A stretch of 64,000 nucleotides of DNA from Capsicum annuum (taxonomy: Eukaryota; Streptophyta; Magnoliopsida; Solanales; Solanaceae). The first letter of the stretch is position 1. Every line of letters begins with the position of its first letter. A program made the translations under genes and the position numbers. The notes under the pieces were generated by a model. It made no database searches and was not told the origin of the DNA. It saw only the letters and a list, made by a program, of their open reading frames with translations. Below, one piece after another: positions 1-12,046 of the stretch. The stretch lies in contig NC_061121.1 in assembly GCF_002878395.1 (NCBI RefSeq), positions 130,189,231 to 130,253,230 on the forward strand, in the 5' to 3' direction.

Positions 1-188
1 CTGACCAAAAACTACTAACCTATCTTATGTGTACATGTTAACTCGTCAAAATGATTCGTACCCAGTTGTTATGACTCATACCCCTTAGTCGTATAAAATC
101 TAGTACATATACACAAATACCAAACTTTCTTTTTTTTTTCTTTCCTCTTCTTAAAATCCACTAACTAGTCTTATGCAAATAGGTACTC

Positions 189-2470
189 ATGGCTCCAAAA
201 GGTGAATTATCATCAAAGAAAACATCACAGAATAATACCAAGAAGAAGCCTTCCCTAAAGTCTGATTACCAGTTAAGAAATAAGGACACCGATGAATCAA
301 ATGGTGACCTTTAAGAATACCTGTAAAGGGGAAGGTGAAGCCATGGGAAAGACTACCTCAGGGTAAGAAATAATGGCGGAGGAGGCCACACTTTCGAGGA
401 AGGCACCAATAATAAAATATCCCAGCACTTCCCCACAGCATTCACTATTATCTTCTGATAATGACAATGATGATAATGATAATGATAAAGAAAAATAAAA
501 TGATGATGATGCAGGTGAGAAATAATCGATATCCTATGATCTAAAAGTTGAGAGTGGGAGTGAGGAGCATGTTACTCCTATTGATATCCAACCACCACCA
601 CCTCAAATTCCAAAATCTATTGAAAATGCTCTGGAGTCCATCGTTGAATGATGGGGTACCCTTAGATACTGCAAACATATAATGAGGGGTTGTTAGTAAA
701 CCCAGCCACAGGTAACTCTAAGTGGGAATATATCTGGAGCACAGGTTGACTACTGCACGTATGTCTAAAATTTTTGAGTTTGAGGCTCGATTTCAACAAT
801 ACCAATTTCAAAGGATGACCACAGCCCCCCAAAAAATTAAGCCTTGCAGTAGTATGAAAGTTCTATGCAGCCTACAAAGAGAAGATGAAGAGACTATCCA
901 AAGGGAAACTTATGGAAGAGTGGTGAGCCAATTACTTTGTTGAACATTAGAGGAGCTCGGGTGAATATCTCCCTACGTACTATTTAAAGAATCTTGCATG
1001 AACCTGATTTTTAACCACCGGTGAATATTATTGAAATTGATTACCGCATGGATGAGATGCAAAAAAATACGGAAAAAAATAGGCACTACGGATAAGATGA
1101 TGCATTTCCTGTGGATGGCCAATATTATTGCTATTTATTGAGAAGAAACTAGTTGGGTAGTTGGTGTTCTGATGGCAAATGTGTAACAAATAGTCAAGGT
1201 ATCTCTGAACTTTGTGGCAAAGGTATGGTGGACTCTTGCTCGACATAGGTTGTTACCTACCATAGGGGACAACGTTCTTAGACCATTCAATAAAGCTTTA
1301 TTAGTCGAACGTAAGGTTTGATATGATTTTGATATTGCACAGTTCATAGAAAGGGAAATACGTGACCGATTGATGGTGGGTTCTATTATGATTTTGGCAT
1401 TCCCATGTTTGTTGAATCAAATATGCTTAGAGGTAGGGGTGTCAGAACATCTAGAAGTAGATCATTATATTGATCCAAGGAACACCACTAACTTGGGGTT
1501 GATTCAAGATGCAACAAATCACATTTCTAGGTAGGCAAACAAGAAGCGGCTATGCTAGTTGAGATACTGTGGAATAAAGACTAGAGTACCACTACTACTG
1601 GATTTACTAATGATACTCCAACTGAGATTAGGCGGTCTTAGCCCCAGCCTTATGATGTATCTAGTACCTCGATTATTCCCACTCTACCACCAACTACAGT
1701 ACCAAGTTCATCCATGCCCAGGCCAGCTATATTTTACAATGTAGTTATCCCACAAGCATTTTCAAATGTTGTAATAAAAAGGTTAAACACTGTGGATAAA
1801 AAGGTGCGGTATATGGAAATAGGAGTAAAATACTTGTTGATAATACACTTGAAGACCAAACCATAATGATACATAGGAGGTTGGATGGAATTGAGCTGAG
1901 GATCACTTGCCATCTTAAAGGTGTTCAAGATCCTGATTTAGCAAGAGTTAATCCAGAGATAAGTCAAGTTCCAGAAGTTGGTGAATATGTTATAGGAGAG
2001 GCCAGTTTTCCACATGTTGGTTATTATAAAGATCCAATCAGAAGAAGAGGTAAAAAATATTTGGGGTGTAAAAATTAAAGAAGAAGGAATAAAGAAAATG
2101 AAGAACAAGAAAATAAATAGACAAAGCACTGATGAAAAAAATATTGAAATGGCAAAAAGAACGAGTGTGTAGATTGAGAAGGAAAGGGAAATGAGGGTCC
2201 AAGAGATGGTTTCTGGGCCATGTAGCACAAGACTCGGTGATGCTACTGATGGGGCATTTATTTAGCTCCACAACCTGATCCACCACTAAGAACACCAGCA
2301 ACCACCGATGCCATGATTACTATGGAGACAATCACGATAGCTGGTGAGACCACTGCTGAGGAAAGTGGGACCGATTTGAGGGTACCTATGATCATCCAGG
2401 TATGTCCTCGGTTCCTACTTAACATTGTTAAACAAAATACGGATAGTGAATAGGTTTTGTTTGGGGTTAG
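189..2470 (+). pseudogene. 'Putative plant transposon protein' ORF, copy 1, broken
   Basis: The frame opens with an ATG at 189 and a Lys/Ser-rich N-terminus (MAPKGELSSKKTSQNN), then hits a stop after about 42 codons. Between 722 and about 1530 the translation, read across several frames, matches the conserved block that Pfam calls a putative plant transposon protein. Pieces include RLTTARMSKIFEFEARFQQY, IDYRMDEMQK, MMHFLWMANII and VWWTLARHRLLPTIGDNVL. A Lys/Glu-rich, coiled-coil-like stretch follows at 2040-2200 and a Thr-rich tail at 2290-2400. The biochemical role of the family is unknown to me; such proteins are very abundant in Solanaceae genomes. Many frameshifts and in-frame stops make this a dead copy. 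Confidence 0.72.
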
Positions 2471-3149
2471 GGTGTACCACAATCACCACGAGTTATAGCT
2501 GTCATGTTTCAAAACCCGTAGGCCACAGTCTGAATGACAAACTGGCATGTGTGTGTGTTATTATATGATGCTAAAGCTAGAAGAACATATGCATAGGCAT
2601 TCAATAATTTGTGTAGAACATGTGCTAATGATTCTATTTGAAAATTTATACCCCTTTTACAAATTTTGTGATAAACTATGTGATCTGTGCGCACTTACGA
2701 ATGCTAAGAATCCCTTAATGTCATTAGAATTAGGAACGAGATAAGTATGGCTTGTAGGTGGATAAACTAGATAGGTAGTGGCTGCTAATGTGATCAGATA
2801 CAAAGTGAGTGTGAGGCGTTACTTAGTTCCCATGTGTATGGAGTCCAAAACTGGCCCAGTTGCTTTTGCCTAGAGTGTAGGATGGTTGATTAGGAGATGA
2901 TCATAGGCTATTTTTATTAGTCCACTAGAGCCTAAAATGACAAACTAAATGAGATATTACTTAATCCCAAATTTGACCCTAATAGACCGACTTTTGATGG
3001 TTACACCAAATTCACCTTTCCTCTTGACTATAATAAACCTTTTTTTTGCCTAGGACCTCCTTAGACATTTTGCACCTCAACTCAGGCAAATCGCTTAAGT
3101 TGAGGGTGGTTATCATAGGGGTACATAGTGAAAATTAATTATGAAGAAA

Positions 3150-3338
3150 GAGGTGTCGATAGAAAAATAAATAAGGACGGGTGAGGTAAACATAAAAGAA
3201 AAAGAAATATCAAAGAAATGAAAAAAGGAAAAGAAAAGAGAATGAGAAAAGAGAACCGCACCCAGCCCAAAATAGGCATGAAAAAGAATTAAAAAGGAGA
3301 GATAATGAAGGATTGAATTTGAAGATGGTGGGAAAAAG
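3150..3338 (+). other. Purine-rich tract before LTR-like tail (copy 1)
   Basis: About 190 bases are almost entirely A and G, and the equivalent tract in copy 2 is at 16250-16457. In LTR retrotransposons a plus-strand polypurine tract lies just before the 3' LTR, and here it ends directly before a TGGACCCC junction that opens the LTR-like tail. The role as a priming tract is inferred from position. Confidence 0.4.
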
Positions 3339-5050
3339 TGGACCCCTAAGAAAACATAATGCCAAGTAGGTTAAGTCACTAAAAACTTCCCAAATATACC
3401 ATAAGCATCCCCAAGCCTATATTACAAGCCTAAAAAAGTCATATAGTGATCCTAACCAAATCATCTAAAAATTTAGGTAAAGAGCATAAGGGCATGCCTA
3501 TGGAATTCTGTGTACACTGATTAGAATTTCTTTGGAAGTGTGAGCATCTCTAGATTTTCCTTGGAATATTAGTCTAAATTAAAATAAGTTATAGGGACAT
3601 CTTTGACTGTGGGTGTGTACGGGTTGCAATGTCAGGTTTGTGTATCTATCTAGGTAGTGTGTCTTATGTAGGCCTAATTGTTTGTTGCTAATTTAATGCC
3701 ATCATTGAATTCCTGTGGGTCACATTGTTGCACCAAATTGAAATTCACAATAATGGTTCTGAACAACAGAATAAGAGGGGGGTAAAAAGATTATTGTGTT
3801 GATCTGTAAATTCGACTGTCAAATCTGTCATAGACTCTCCATAGTTAAGAATTTTTTGGGTATTTATTCTTCTTTTTCCTGAGTACATGTAAAAGATCTA
3901 AGTTGAAGGTATTGATGTGCCTTAGAAACATGGTACATTTGATGCTTAAAATGAGGAATTTATGCTTGGACTTAGTTTATTTTGATAGATGTAATGTGTT
4001 TGTTGCATGAGTCTGTGTAAATCAGATAGAAAGTGGCGTGAGCAAAAAAATTGAAGTAAAGTCTCTAGAAAAGTTGTTGTAGGGTAAAGCTATGATTTGT
4101 TAAGATACTATACTATTCATTTCTCAGATCATAAGAAGAATAGTGACTACTAGTTGAGCTGATGAGCTAAGGAAACGATGACCACGACTCATAAAGAGTG
4201 GATACAAGTCATAGTGTAAAGCGATAATGACCAAAGTGAGCTATGCTAATGTCCAGAATTGAATTCAAAAAAGTTTATAGGTCCTAAGGACTGACTACAA
4301 CTCATAGTGAACAATCGTAATAAAACCAGTGTGCAAGACCCTAAGTTTACATTTAGTGGAAACGAGTGAAGATGACGAGTTGTAAAGACTAATTATAACT
4401 TATGGTGATGAATCATACTGACAACAGATACTTGAATCCCTAAACATGAGAGTTCACTGGAATACCTATGACTAGCAGCATACGGCTCATAAGGAGACCT
4501 TGAGAGTCATAATAATTGCTGACTTACTTTTTCTATTCCATTTTTATTAGGATTTCTTTATTATTTTGAAATACTATAAATACCTTTGAGTTATTCCTTT
4601 ATTATGTTATGCACTTTTACATTACTTTTGATTCTTTTAGCATACTTTGATCAATGAGATTTTGTTCTTGAGATTTTTGGTTTCATATTCAATTTGAGAT
4701 TTTTGGATTTTACTGGTTCATTATTTTGCAATTAATTACATGTGTTTTTATTGATTACCATGGATTGTTGCATGATCATGAGCAGCTAAATTCCTTAACT
4801 AGGGTTTTTTGGAACCCTGGTGGATTAGCTATGTAAGGTAAGTGGGAGATTTATCTATTCCACTGTAGTTGTGTGTATTGCAACCTTCTTCGTATTAATT
4901 GTGCCTAAGCTACTACAGAAGCTTAGAAATTTCCTGCATTTGAGAACGTCCTCACATGGGAGTTTAAAAGTGGGAAAAAAAGGTTACAACAATTATTCAA
5001 GGCTATCAACCCTCGTTTAATCAACTTGAGACTGAAAAAGTGAGAGTTGT
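3339..5050 (+). repeat. LTR-like tail of transposon-protein element, copy 1
   Basis: This stretch has no ORF and carries many degenerate copies of a GACTCATA / GACTACAACTCATAG type motif between 4180 and 4510. A TATA box follows at 4573-4582 (ACTATAAATA). The matching segment of copy 2 runs on to a tRNA primer-like site at 18302. I read it as the 3' part of an LTR cut at 5050 by gypsy C. The left edge is placed after the purine tract and is uncertain. Confidence 0.45.
4573..4582 (+). promoter_or_regulatory. TATA box in LTR-like tail (copy 1)
   Basis: ACTATAAATA is conserved at the same place in copy 2 (17661-17669), downstream of the degenerate GACTCATA repeats. The position fits the U3/R boundary of a plus-strand LTR. 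Activity is not shown. Confidence 0.45.
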
Positions 5051-7339
5051 TGTCATGACCCAAGGCTACCCACTAGTTGCAACAATGGTGCTTATGGTCA
5101 TAAATAACCATAAGCTAACCCATGAGCTAGTACCTACTCTAAGCACTGAATAAAATAACAATAGTACATATGTTGAAGATAGTCTGATAAATGTAATACT
5201 AATCTGATTACTGAAAATAAGGTTCAACCACAAGTCTAATGAAATTACTAAAAATCTAACTATCTATTTAAAACATATGCAAACACTGAAAAGATTGATA
5301 AGCTGAAAACTATCTAACTGACTGTCTAATTGTCAGAAAAGCCTTTAAGAATGACTGAGGATTTGATGGGACAAACCCCCAATTAACTCCAACAGACTGA
5401 ATGTACTTTGCTACTAAAATAGCTTAAATAATTAATCCTTCTCTTGATGGATGAGGACTCACCACTACTGCTGCTGAGTATGCTAAACTGTCTAAGCGCT
5501 GTCAGGAAACTGACCATCTGAACCTGTGATATAAGACATCATAGCATAAAGAAAAGTATGTGATCAGTACTTTGAATGCACTTATATATGAGATGAGGAC
5601 ATGGCTGAAATACAAGGGGTAATTGTGCATGAATACATGAACATGTAAAGAATCTGATCATGCAAGACTAAGTGTATATCTATTTTGTTATTGAGATAAT
5701 CTATAATTTGAAAGCTTAAAGATATAAAACAGAATATCTGAAAGTCTGCACACTTAGTCAAGCAAACCTGAACTGAAGATACACTGAATACTATACTGAA
5801 ACTATGGGAGCTAGCTATAACCGACATACACCAATCTGAGCTATCGGGGTCCAACCTGTAACCCCAGTTGGAAGAGTGTTAGTACCTTTCCAAGGGTACT
5901 AACATTGACTGACCATGTGGATCCACAAGGATGATGTCCCGTAAGAAGAGGGTGTCATTCCTAACTAACGGGGGACCCCTAACATATTTACAGTGGCGTA
6001 GTAGGTCTGGAACTTAGGAACTGCTACTAGTGCCTCATGCCTAACTGACGGGGGAGACATCATCCCTACGTTCACTTGGTGCTAAGGGTTACTCCCAACA
6101 AAATGACACTGATATTAGACTGGACTAAATTAAACTTAACTGAACTTGATTTCTTAACTTATAATTCTCAGCATGATTATATCAACTGAATAAATAATAG
6201 AATTTTTTGTTTAACTAAATCATGACTGAAATAATCTGAATTCATGTAAAAATACATACGTATCAGGTATTCATAACCCACCAGCACTAAATGATCACCA
6301 AATAAAATAACAAGTTTAAAGCTGTAGTAAAGGATCATGGTTCAAAACCCATAAGCATAGACATTCCATCAAACATGTAGGGATCATGAATTTAAACATG
6401 GGAATGCTTTAAATAGGGGAAAACAACCTGATTACATATCTGAAGACATAAAGTTGCGGATGTAACTTGGAATTCACTTAAAATAAAGCATGGGAAACGC
6501 AAATTCAAGGCATGAGGAATTCAAAATCTTGCAAGAAAACATACATGGGCTGAATTGAATTAAAATCACCATGAAAACATGAATTTAAACCCATCTTACG
6601 CAATATAAAATATCATAATAATAGAAAAATCTATTTTTTAATTAAAAGTGGGTTTTTGGGCTCCATGGCTGCAAGGAACCCATGATTGAACACCCCACAT
6701 ACCTTAAACTTTTAATTTGAAAGAGAAACACCAATATTGATGCTTTATTAAAGTTTCTTGAACTTGGGGAACTTGAATTGTTGATTTCTTGGGGATAAAG
6801 GAATTGAATTTGTGTTCTTAAGGAAAGGGAGCGGTTTTATTGGGAGGATAATTAGTGAAGAACGGAAAAATTATGCCCTAACAGATGCCCAAGTTATGTT
6901 ATGAATGATTGGGTTGAGGCGGGAAAGACCCATTTTCCCCTCTGACATTTAAATTCTTAACTGGACGTAACAAGATTATCGCGATACAGTCTTATCGTGG
7001 TAGTGCATTTCCCTCACTGCGACGTGGTCTGCCTGCCATCAGGACTAATGATGCATCACAGGGTTTTCATGATAACCGACTAGTTATGTGATCCAAACAT
7101 GACCCAAACCCCATCTGAAAAATCCAAAACATCTTCGAAATATGTTCCTTACATCTTTGAACTTGAATTAACTAGAAAACTAATATCTCGAGGTCAGGAA
7201 GACCAACTTAAAAATACTCCAAGTTTAGAAGCCTTCAAAATTAATAAGTCACCAACACTTAGTGAAATTTTTAGGCTTTAAGCCCCTTATGAATGCAACT
7301 AGAAGATGAACTAAGCTAAGAATAGTACGGGGTATTACA
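5051..7339 (-). repeat. 3' LTR of gypsy C
   Basis: On the plus strand the LTR begins TGTCATGACC and ends GGTATTACA, the usual TG...CA form of this family read in reverse. The right edge is followed at once by a C-rich run (GTCCCCCTTGG), which on the minus strand is the polypurine tract. Length is about 2.29 kb. Short palindrome-like motifs such as ATCGCGAT occur near 6975-7030. No other coding signal is seen. Confidence 0.8.
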
Positions 7340-7574
7340 ATATGTCCCCCTTGGGAACATTCATCCTCGAATGAGACTTTTTAGACTGAGAGTACTGAAC
7401 TAAGGTATCTGAGATCACATACTGAACATGCATGACTAGAAGCATAATTACATAACTGATTTGTAAACATGATATATGAACTGAGCAGATGTCGTAAATA
7501 CATGCAATAACATGAGAATGTTTAAAAAGTTGGAACTACAAATGGAAAAGAGTCAATCTAAAGAAAACTGCTAC

Positions 7575-8990
7575 CTCAAGTTGAGCCTAAGTTTGCAGTA
7601 AAAGATGAGGGTACTTGGTATGCAAATTTAGTTCTACTTCCCATGTAGCTCCCTCAATATACTACTTCAACCATAGAACATTAACCAAAGAAACTTCTTT
7701 GTTCCTTAGTCTATGAATCTGACGACCAAGGATCTCAACTAGGACTTTATCATAGGAAAGACTATCCTGAACATCTGTGCTTTTTAAAGAAACAATAATA
7801 GCTAAATCACCAATACATATCTTTCAACAAAACATGAAACACTGGATGCACTGAAGCCAAATCTACAGGCACCTCTAGCTCATAATTTACTTTCCCAAAA
7901 TGGATTAAAATTCTATAAGGGCCAACATAGCGGGGACTGAGCTTCCCCTTCTTGCCAAACCTTTTCACTCTCTTCATGGGTAAGATTTTAAAATAGACTA
8001 AGTCACCAATATCAAACTTAAGATCTCTCCTCCTCATATCTAAATAAGATTTCTGATGACTTTAGGTTGTCTTCAGCCTCTCCCTAATCAAATAAACTTT
8101 TCCATAACATCAAACACTTAATTTGTCCCTATCAATGCAGCCTCACCTACCTCAGACCAACTAATAGGAGATCTACGTCTCTTCTTATAGAGACCCTCAA
8201 ATGGAGCCATTAAAATACTAGAGTGATAGTTGTTATTGTAGCCAAACTCAATGAAAGATAAGTGGTCATCCTAACTACCTTTAAAATCAATAATACAAGA
8301 TCTAAACATGTCCTCTAAGGTCTAAATGGTCCTCTCTGTCTAATTATCTATTTGAGAATGAAAAGTTATACTAAATTGAACTTGGATACCAAGACCTTTC
8401 TAAAAAGCCTTCCAAAAGTAAGAGGTAAACTGAGTACCTCTATATAAAATGATAGGCAAATGAACTCCATGCAACTTAACCAACTCTCTAATATAAAGCC
8501 TGGCATAATCCTTAGCTAAATTTGAAGTCTGCACTGGCAAAAAATAAGTTGATTTGGTCATTCTATCTATAATAACCCAAATTGAATTATGCTACGATGC
8601 ATATGAGGCAAACCCGTAACAAAATCCATGTTCACCACTTCCCACTTCAAAGTGGGGATACTGAACTCTTGTAATGTACTATTAGGCCTCTGGTGCTCAA
8701 TTTTAACTTGCGGATCATTTGAACACTTAGCTAAAAATTCAGTAATGTCCTTCTTCATACCATTCAACTAATAAATTTCCCACAAGTCACAGTACATCTT
8801 AGTGGCTCCTGATGAATAAAATACCACGCACCATGCGCTTCTTCCTAAATCTGGTGCCTCGAACCATCAACACATGCAACACATAACCTGCCCTGATAAT
8901 AAAGTACACCATCTCCCCCTAGGGATAAAACCTCTATTTTTTATATCTAATTATTTCCTTCAACCTAACCAAACTGGGATTCCTATCTTA
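7575..8990 (-). pseudogene. Integrase with remnant chromodomain, gypsy C
   Basis: Reading leftwards, the zinc-binding region and the start of the core are seen at 8567-8767 (MNGMKKDITEFLAKC, then VVNMDFVTGLP, where D is the first catalytic Asp). The core between 8040 and 8560 is broken. The C-terminal domain is open at 7807-8037, with the family signature GKLSPRYVGPYRIL and VHPVFHV. Further left the three frames give a degenerate chromodomain (LVEILGRQIHRLRNKEVS, then GATWEVE). Integrase inserts the cDNA and the chromodomain guides it to chromatin. This copy cannot be functional. Confidence 0.75.
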
Positions 8991-9032
8991 ATTTTCTTTT
9001 ACGGTATCAACCAATAAAGATTTTGAACCATT

Positions 9033-9613
9033 CTAAACCCATATACTACCCTCAGCTAAATTAACCAACCAACTCCCTAATCTAGCCAGCTGGTGAACAT
9101 CCCTGACTAACTTCCTCTTATCATTCTCAACATGAGTAACACTATCTATAGACAATCTACTAAGGGTATCTGCCACTACATTGTCCTTGCTCGAATGATA
9201 CAAAATACACATGTCATAATCTTTTACCAACTCAAGCTACCTTCTTTGACAAAGATTCAAATCATTCTGCAAGAACACATACTGCAAACTTTTGTTATCC
9301 ATGAACACATCAACATAAACCCCATAAAGATAGCGCCTCAAAATTTTCAAGGCAAAAGCAATAGCAACCAACTCAAGATTATAGGTAGGGTAATTCTTCT
9401 CATAGGGTTTAAGCTGTCTAGAGGATTATGATATGAACTTACCTCTCTGTATCAAAATACAATATAGAAAAACTCTGGAAGTATCCCAGTAAGCTACAAA
9501 CCCCTCTCAACCATCTGGTAAAGTCAAAACTAGGGCTAAAGTAAGTCGAGTTTTCAACTCCTAAAAACTCTTCTCACAAGAATCTAGCCACTTAAATTTG
9601 ACTTTTTTTTGAG
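9033..9613 (-). pseudogene. RNase H region, gypsy C
   Basis: The ORF at 9033-9230 reads MVKDYDMCILYHSSKDNVVA followed by DTLSRLS, the well-conserved C-terminal end of the Ty3 RNase H (DYD...YHPGKANVVADALSR). The rest, up to the RT, is broken by stops. RNase H removes the RNA template during reverse transcription. It is a decayed copy in the same orientation as the flanking RT and integrase. Confidence 0.7.
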
Positions 9614-10327
9614 TTAATCGAGACATGGGGGATGTATTAGAAGAAACCCTTCAACAAACCATCTATAATAGCCAGCCAAACCTAATAAACTCCTAATATA
9701 TAATGGAAAGAAGGGTCTAGGCCAATTTCTCACTGCTTTAGTCTTTTGAGGGTCAACTCTAATGATATTACTAGAAACAATATGTCGAAGGAGAGATATT
9801 GATCTTATCAAAAATTCATACTTACTGAATTTGGCAAACAACTGATGGGCTCTAAGAGTCTGTAATATAATTTTGTGATGGTCTGCATGATCATTCTCAC
9901 TATGGGAATAGACAAAAATATCATTAATGAAAACTATGAAGAATATGTTCAAGTACTGTGTGAACACTTTGTTCATAGAACCCATGAAAGCTGCAGGGGC
10001 ATTCGTTAATCCAGAATACATAACTAGAAATTCAAAGTGACCATATCGAGCTCTGCAAGCTATCTTTGGAATGTCACATTCTCTAACTCTAAGATAATGA
10101 TAACCGGATCTAAGATCTTTCTTAGAGAAGTAATTGGCACCCTGAAGTTGGTCGAACAAGTCATCAATCCTGGGGAGCAGATACTTATTATTGATTGTGA
10201 CTTTGTTTAACTGGTTGTAATCGATGCACATTCTAAAAGAACCATCTTTCTTACACACAAAAATAATTAGAGTGCCCCATAGGGAAACACTTGTCCTAAT
10301 AAATTCCTTATCTAAGAGATCTTTCAA
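9614..10327 (-). pseudogene. Reverse transcriptase, gypsy C (237 aa open, active-site Asp changed)
   Basis: This is the longest open frame of the window. It shows [10 protein letters not shown], then [19 protein letters not shown], then [26 protein letters not shown] and LTNAPAAFM, the ordered Ty3 RT blocks, followed by the thumb ([13 protein letters not shown]). The polymerase signature that should read FIDD is FIND, so the first catalytic Asp is Asn and the enzyme would be inactive even though the frame is long. The frame starts at a Met inside the domain and continues the upstream protease linker, so it is a remnant. Confidence 0.85.
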
Positions 10328-11099
10328 CTATTCTTTTAATTCTCTAAGCTCAACTGAAGCCATCTATAGGGCAAAATAGAGATAGGCTGGGTATCTTGAA
10401 AGAGATCTATTTTGAAGTCAATTACCCTTTCTAGATGAACTCCGGAGAGGTCTTCAGGGAATACATTAGGAAATTCCCTTACTACTGAAAGTGACTCGAT
10501 ACTTTAAGTCTAAGAAATAGAATCTTTGACTCAAAGAAGATGGTGCATGCACCCTTTCGATATCATTTTTCTTTTCTTTAGGTAAGAAACAGTCTAACCC
10601 ATAAGAACTGAAGTACTACCCCTCTATTTAATGACTGGCTCATTGGGAAACTGAAATTGAACAACTCTGTATCTACAATCAACTGATGCATAGTAGGAAT
10701 AGAGCCAATCCATGCAGGGAATGACATCAACATCCATCATATCTAACTTTACAAGATCTACTAAGGTGATTTTCTAAGATAGTATGATGGGGTAATTTAT
10801 GTATACCTATTTTGCTATGATAAATTTACCCTTGGTGGTAGACACTGAGAAATATTTTACTAAAGATTTAGGACTGACAATCAAATTTACTGCTATATAG
10901 GGATTTACAAAGAATTGTGAAGTTCTGGGGTCTAACAATGCATAAACATGAAGATGGAAAACCTATAATGAACCCGCAACCTCATTAGGAGAATTCTCCT
11001 GATCCTGTCGAGTCTGAAGGGTATATATCCTACTGGTGTTTCCTACTTATATCATTGAAAGTAGAACCCTACTGGGTCAGATAACCTACTACTGCTACT
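10328..11099 (-). pseudogene. Protease and linker region, gypsy C
   Basis: No long frame is left, but the position between zinc knuckle and RT is where the aspartic protease lies. Short matches to the linker remain near 10340-10480, corresponding to the family block around ELKELKEQL and the preceding PYRM/IAP motif. The protease would process the polyprotein. The assignment rests on position and short matches only. Confidence 0.5.
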
Positions 11100-11670
11100 G
11101 AAGAGTTAGTATGACCCTGTTGGCGATCATTCCTACCCTTTCACATACCTACAGGGCACTCTCTCAACCTATGGACTGGCTTTCCACATTTAAAATGCAT
11201 ATCACTGCCAGCCCTACTTTTACATGGATGATTTCTACCACATATCTGATAAAGCAGATTAGTACAACCACTGTTCATACTACCTTGGGACTTAGATCCT
11301 GATGCTTTATCCCAACTATCATTCCTGAACTTTGGCACTAGCACACTATCTAAAGATGGAGATGATGAAACTAAGAATGGTTACCACTCTCTAACCTCAG
11401 CTAATAAAAGTTGAAACTATTTTTTCTATCTCTTTTATACTCTCTCTCTTTCTCCATAAGCTTTTCCTCCTTAATCTGCTGAGCATGAACCATAAGCCTA
11501 GATAAGTCTATCTTGTTAATCAACATGGCAGTCCTACACTTTAACCAGACTACCAGCTACACCAGACATGAACTTACATATTCTAGAGATATTATCATCC
11601 ATCATCAAAGGAACATACCTCTCCAATTGAGTGAACTTATGTAAGTACTCCTTTACACTAGTACATCAAG
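11100..11670 (-). pseudogene. Gag C-terminal part with damaged zinc knuckle, gypsy C
   Basis: The minus-strand frame 11141-11344 contains HFKCGKPVHRLRECP, a CCHC knuckle in which the first Cys is His. To the right, 11560-11660 translates to a gag helix segment (FTQLERYVPLMMDD). Gag forms the virus-like particle and the knuckle binds the element RNA. The N-terminal part of gag is missing because the element ends at the minisatellite at about 11671. Confidence 0.7.
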
Positions 11671-12046
11671 GCTGGAGGATGATTCTGATGATCTATTGAT
11701 ACCTTGCAAGGCCGAAGGATGACTATTATGATATATTGATACTCGATAAGGCCAGGGGATATTATGGTGATATTGATACCTAGCAAAGTCGGAGAATGAT
11801 TATGATTATATATTGATATCCAGAAAAGTCAGATAATATTATGATGATATTAATACCCAGCAAGGCCGGAGAATGATTATGATGATATATTGATACCTAA
11901 CAAGGTCGGAGGACATTATGATGATATTGATAACTGGCAAGGCTAGAGGATGATTATGATGATATATTTATACCTAGCAAGGTCGGAGGATACTATGATG
12001 ATATTGATGCTTGACAAGGCCGGAGGATGATTATATTGATATGCAT
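11671..12046 (+). repeat. Minisatellite, ten units alternating 40 and 37 bp
   Basis: Ten consecutive units begin near 11671, 11711, 11751, 11788, 11828, 11865, 11905, 11942, 11982 and 12019. A typical unit starts GCCGGAGGATGATTATGATG, continues with ATATTGATACC and ends in a CAAG tail. From the third unit, lengths alternate 37, 40, 37, 40 and so on because one GAT/TAT-type triplet is present or absent, giving a 77-bp higher-order period. It lies between the broken end of gypsy C and LTR D, and is probably part of the LTR D element. Confidence 0.85.

Larger units (their letters stand above)
1..5050 (+). mobile_element. Transposon-protein LTR element, copy 1 (truncated)
   Basis: This segment aligns from about 435 to 5040 with 13544 to about 18125, so it is one copy of a repeat of at least 4.6 kb. 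It holds, in order, a broken ORF of the 'putative plant transposon protein' family (189-2470), about 700 bp without coding signal, a purine-rich tract (3150-3338) and an LTR-like tail with a TATA box (4573-4582). The right end is cut by the LTR of gypsy C at 5051 and the left end lies at or before the window edge. Assignment to an LTR-type element is inferred from the tail and from the primer site in copy 2. Confidence 0.6.
5051..11670 (-). mobile_element. Ty3/gypsy chromovirus C, 5'-truncated
   Basis: This is a minus-strand element. Reading right to left it has gag with a zinc knuckle, protease linker, reverse transcriptase, RNase H, integrase and a remnant chromodomain, then a 3' LTR (5051-7339). 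That gene order and the chromodomain place it in the Tekay/Del-like chromoviruses. The gag end stops at about 11670 at the start of a minisatellite, so the other LTR is missing. It inserted into, or abuts, copy 1 of the transposon-protein element at 5050. All domains carry stops and frameshifts. Confidence 0.85.

Noticed and set aside
11671..12046. Possible CRISPR-like array because of regular 37/40-bp units
   Set aside because: There are no unique spacers between conserved repeats; whole units are similar, and the setting is plant retrotransposon DNA.
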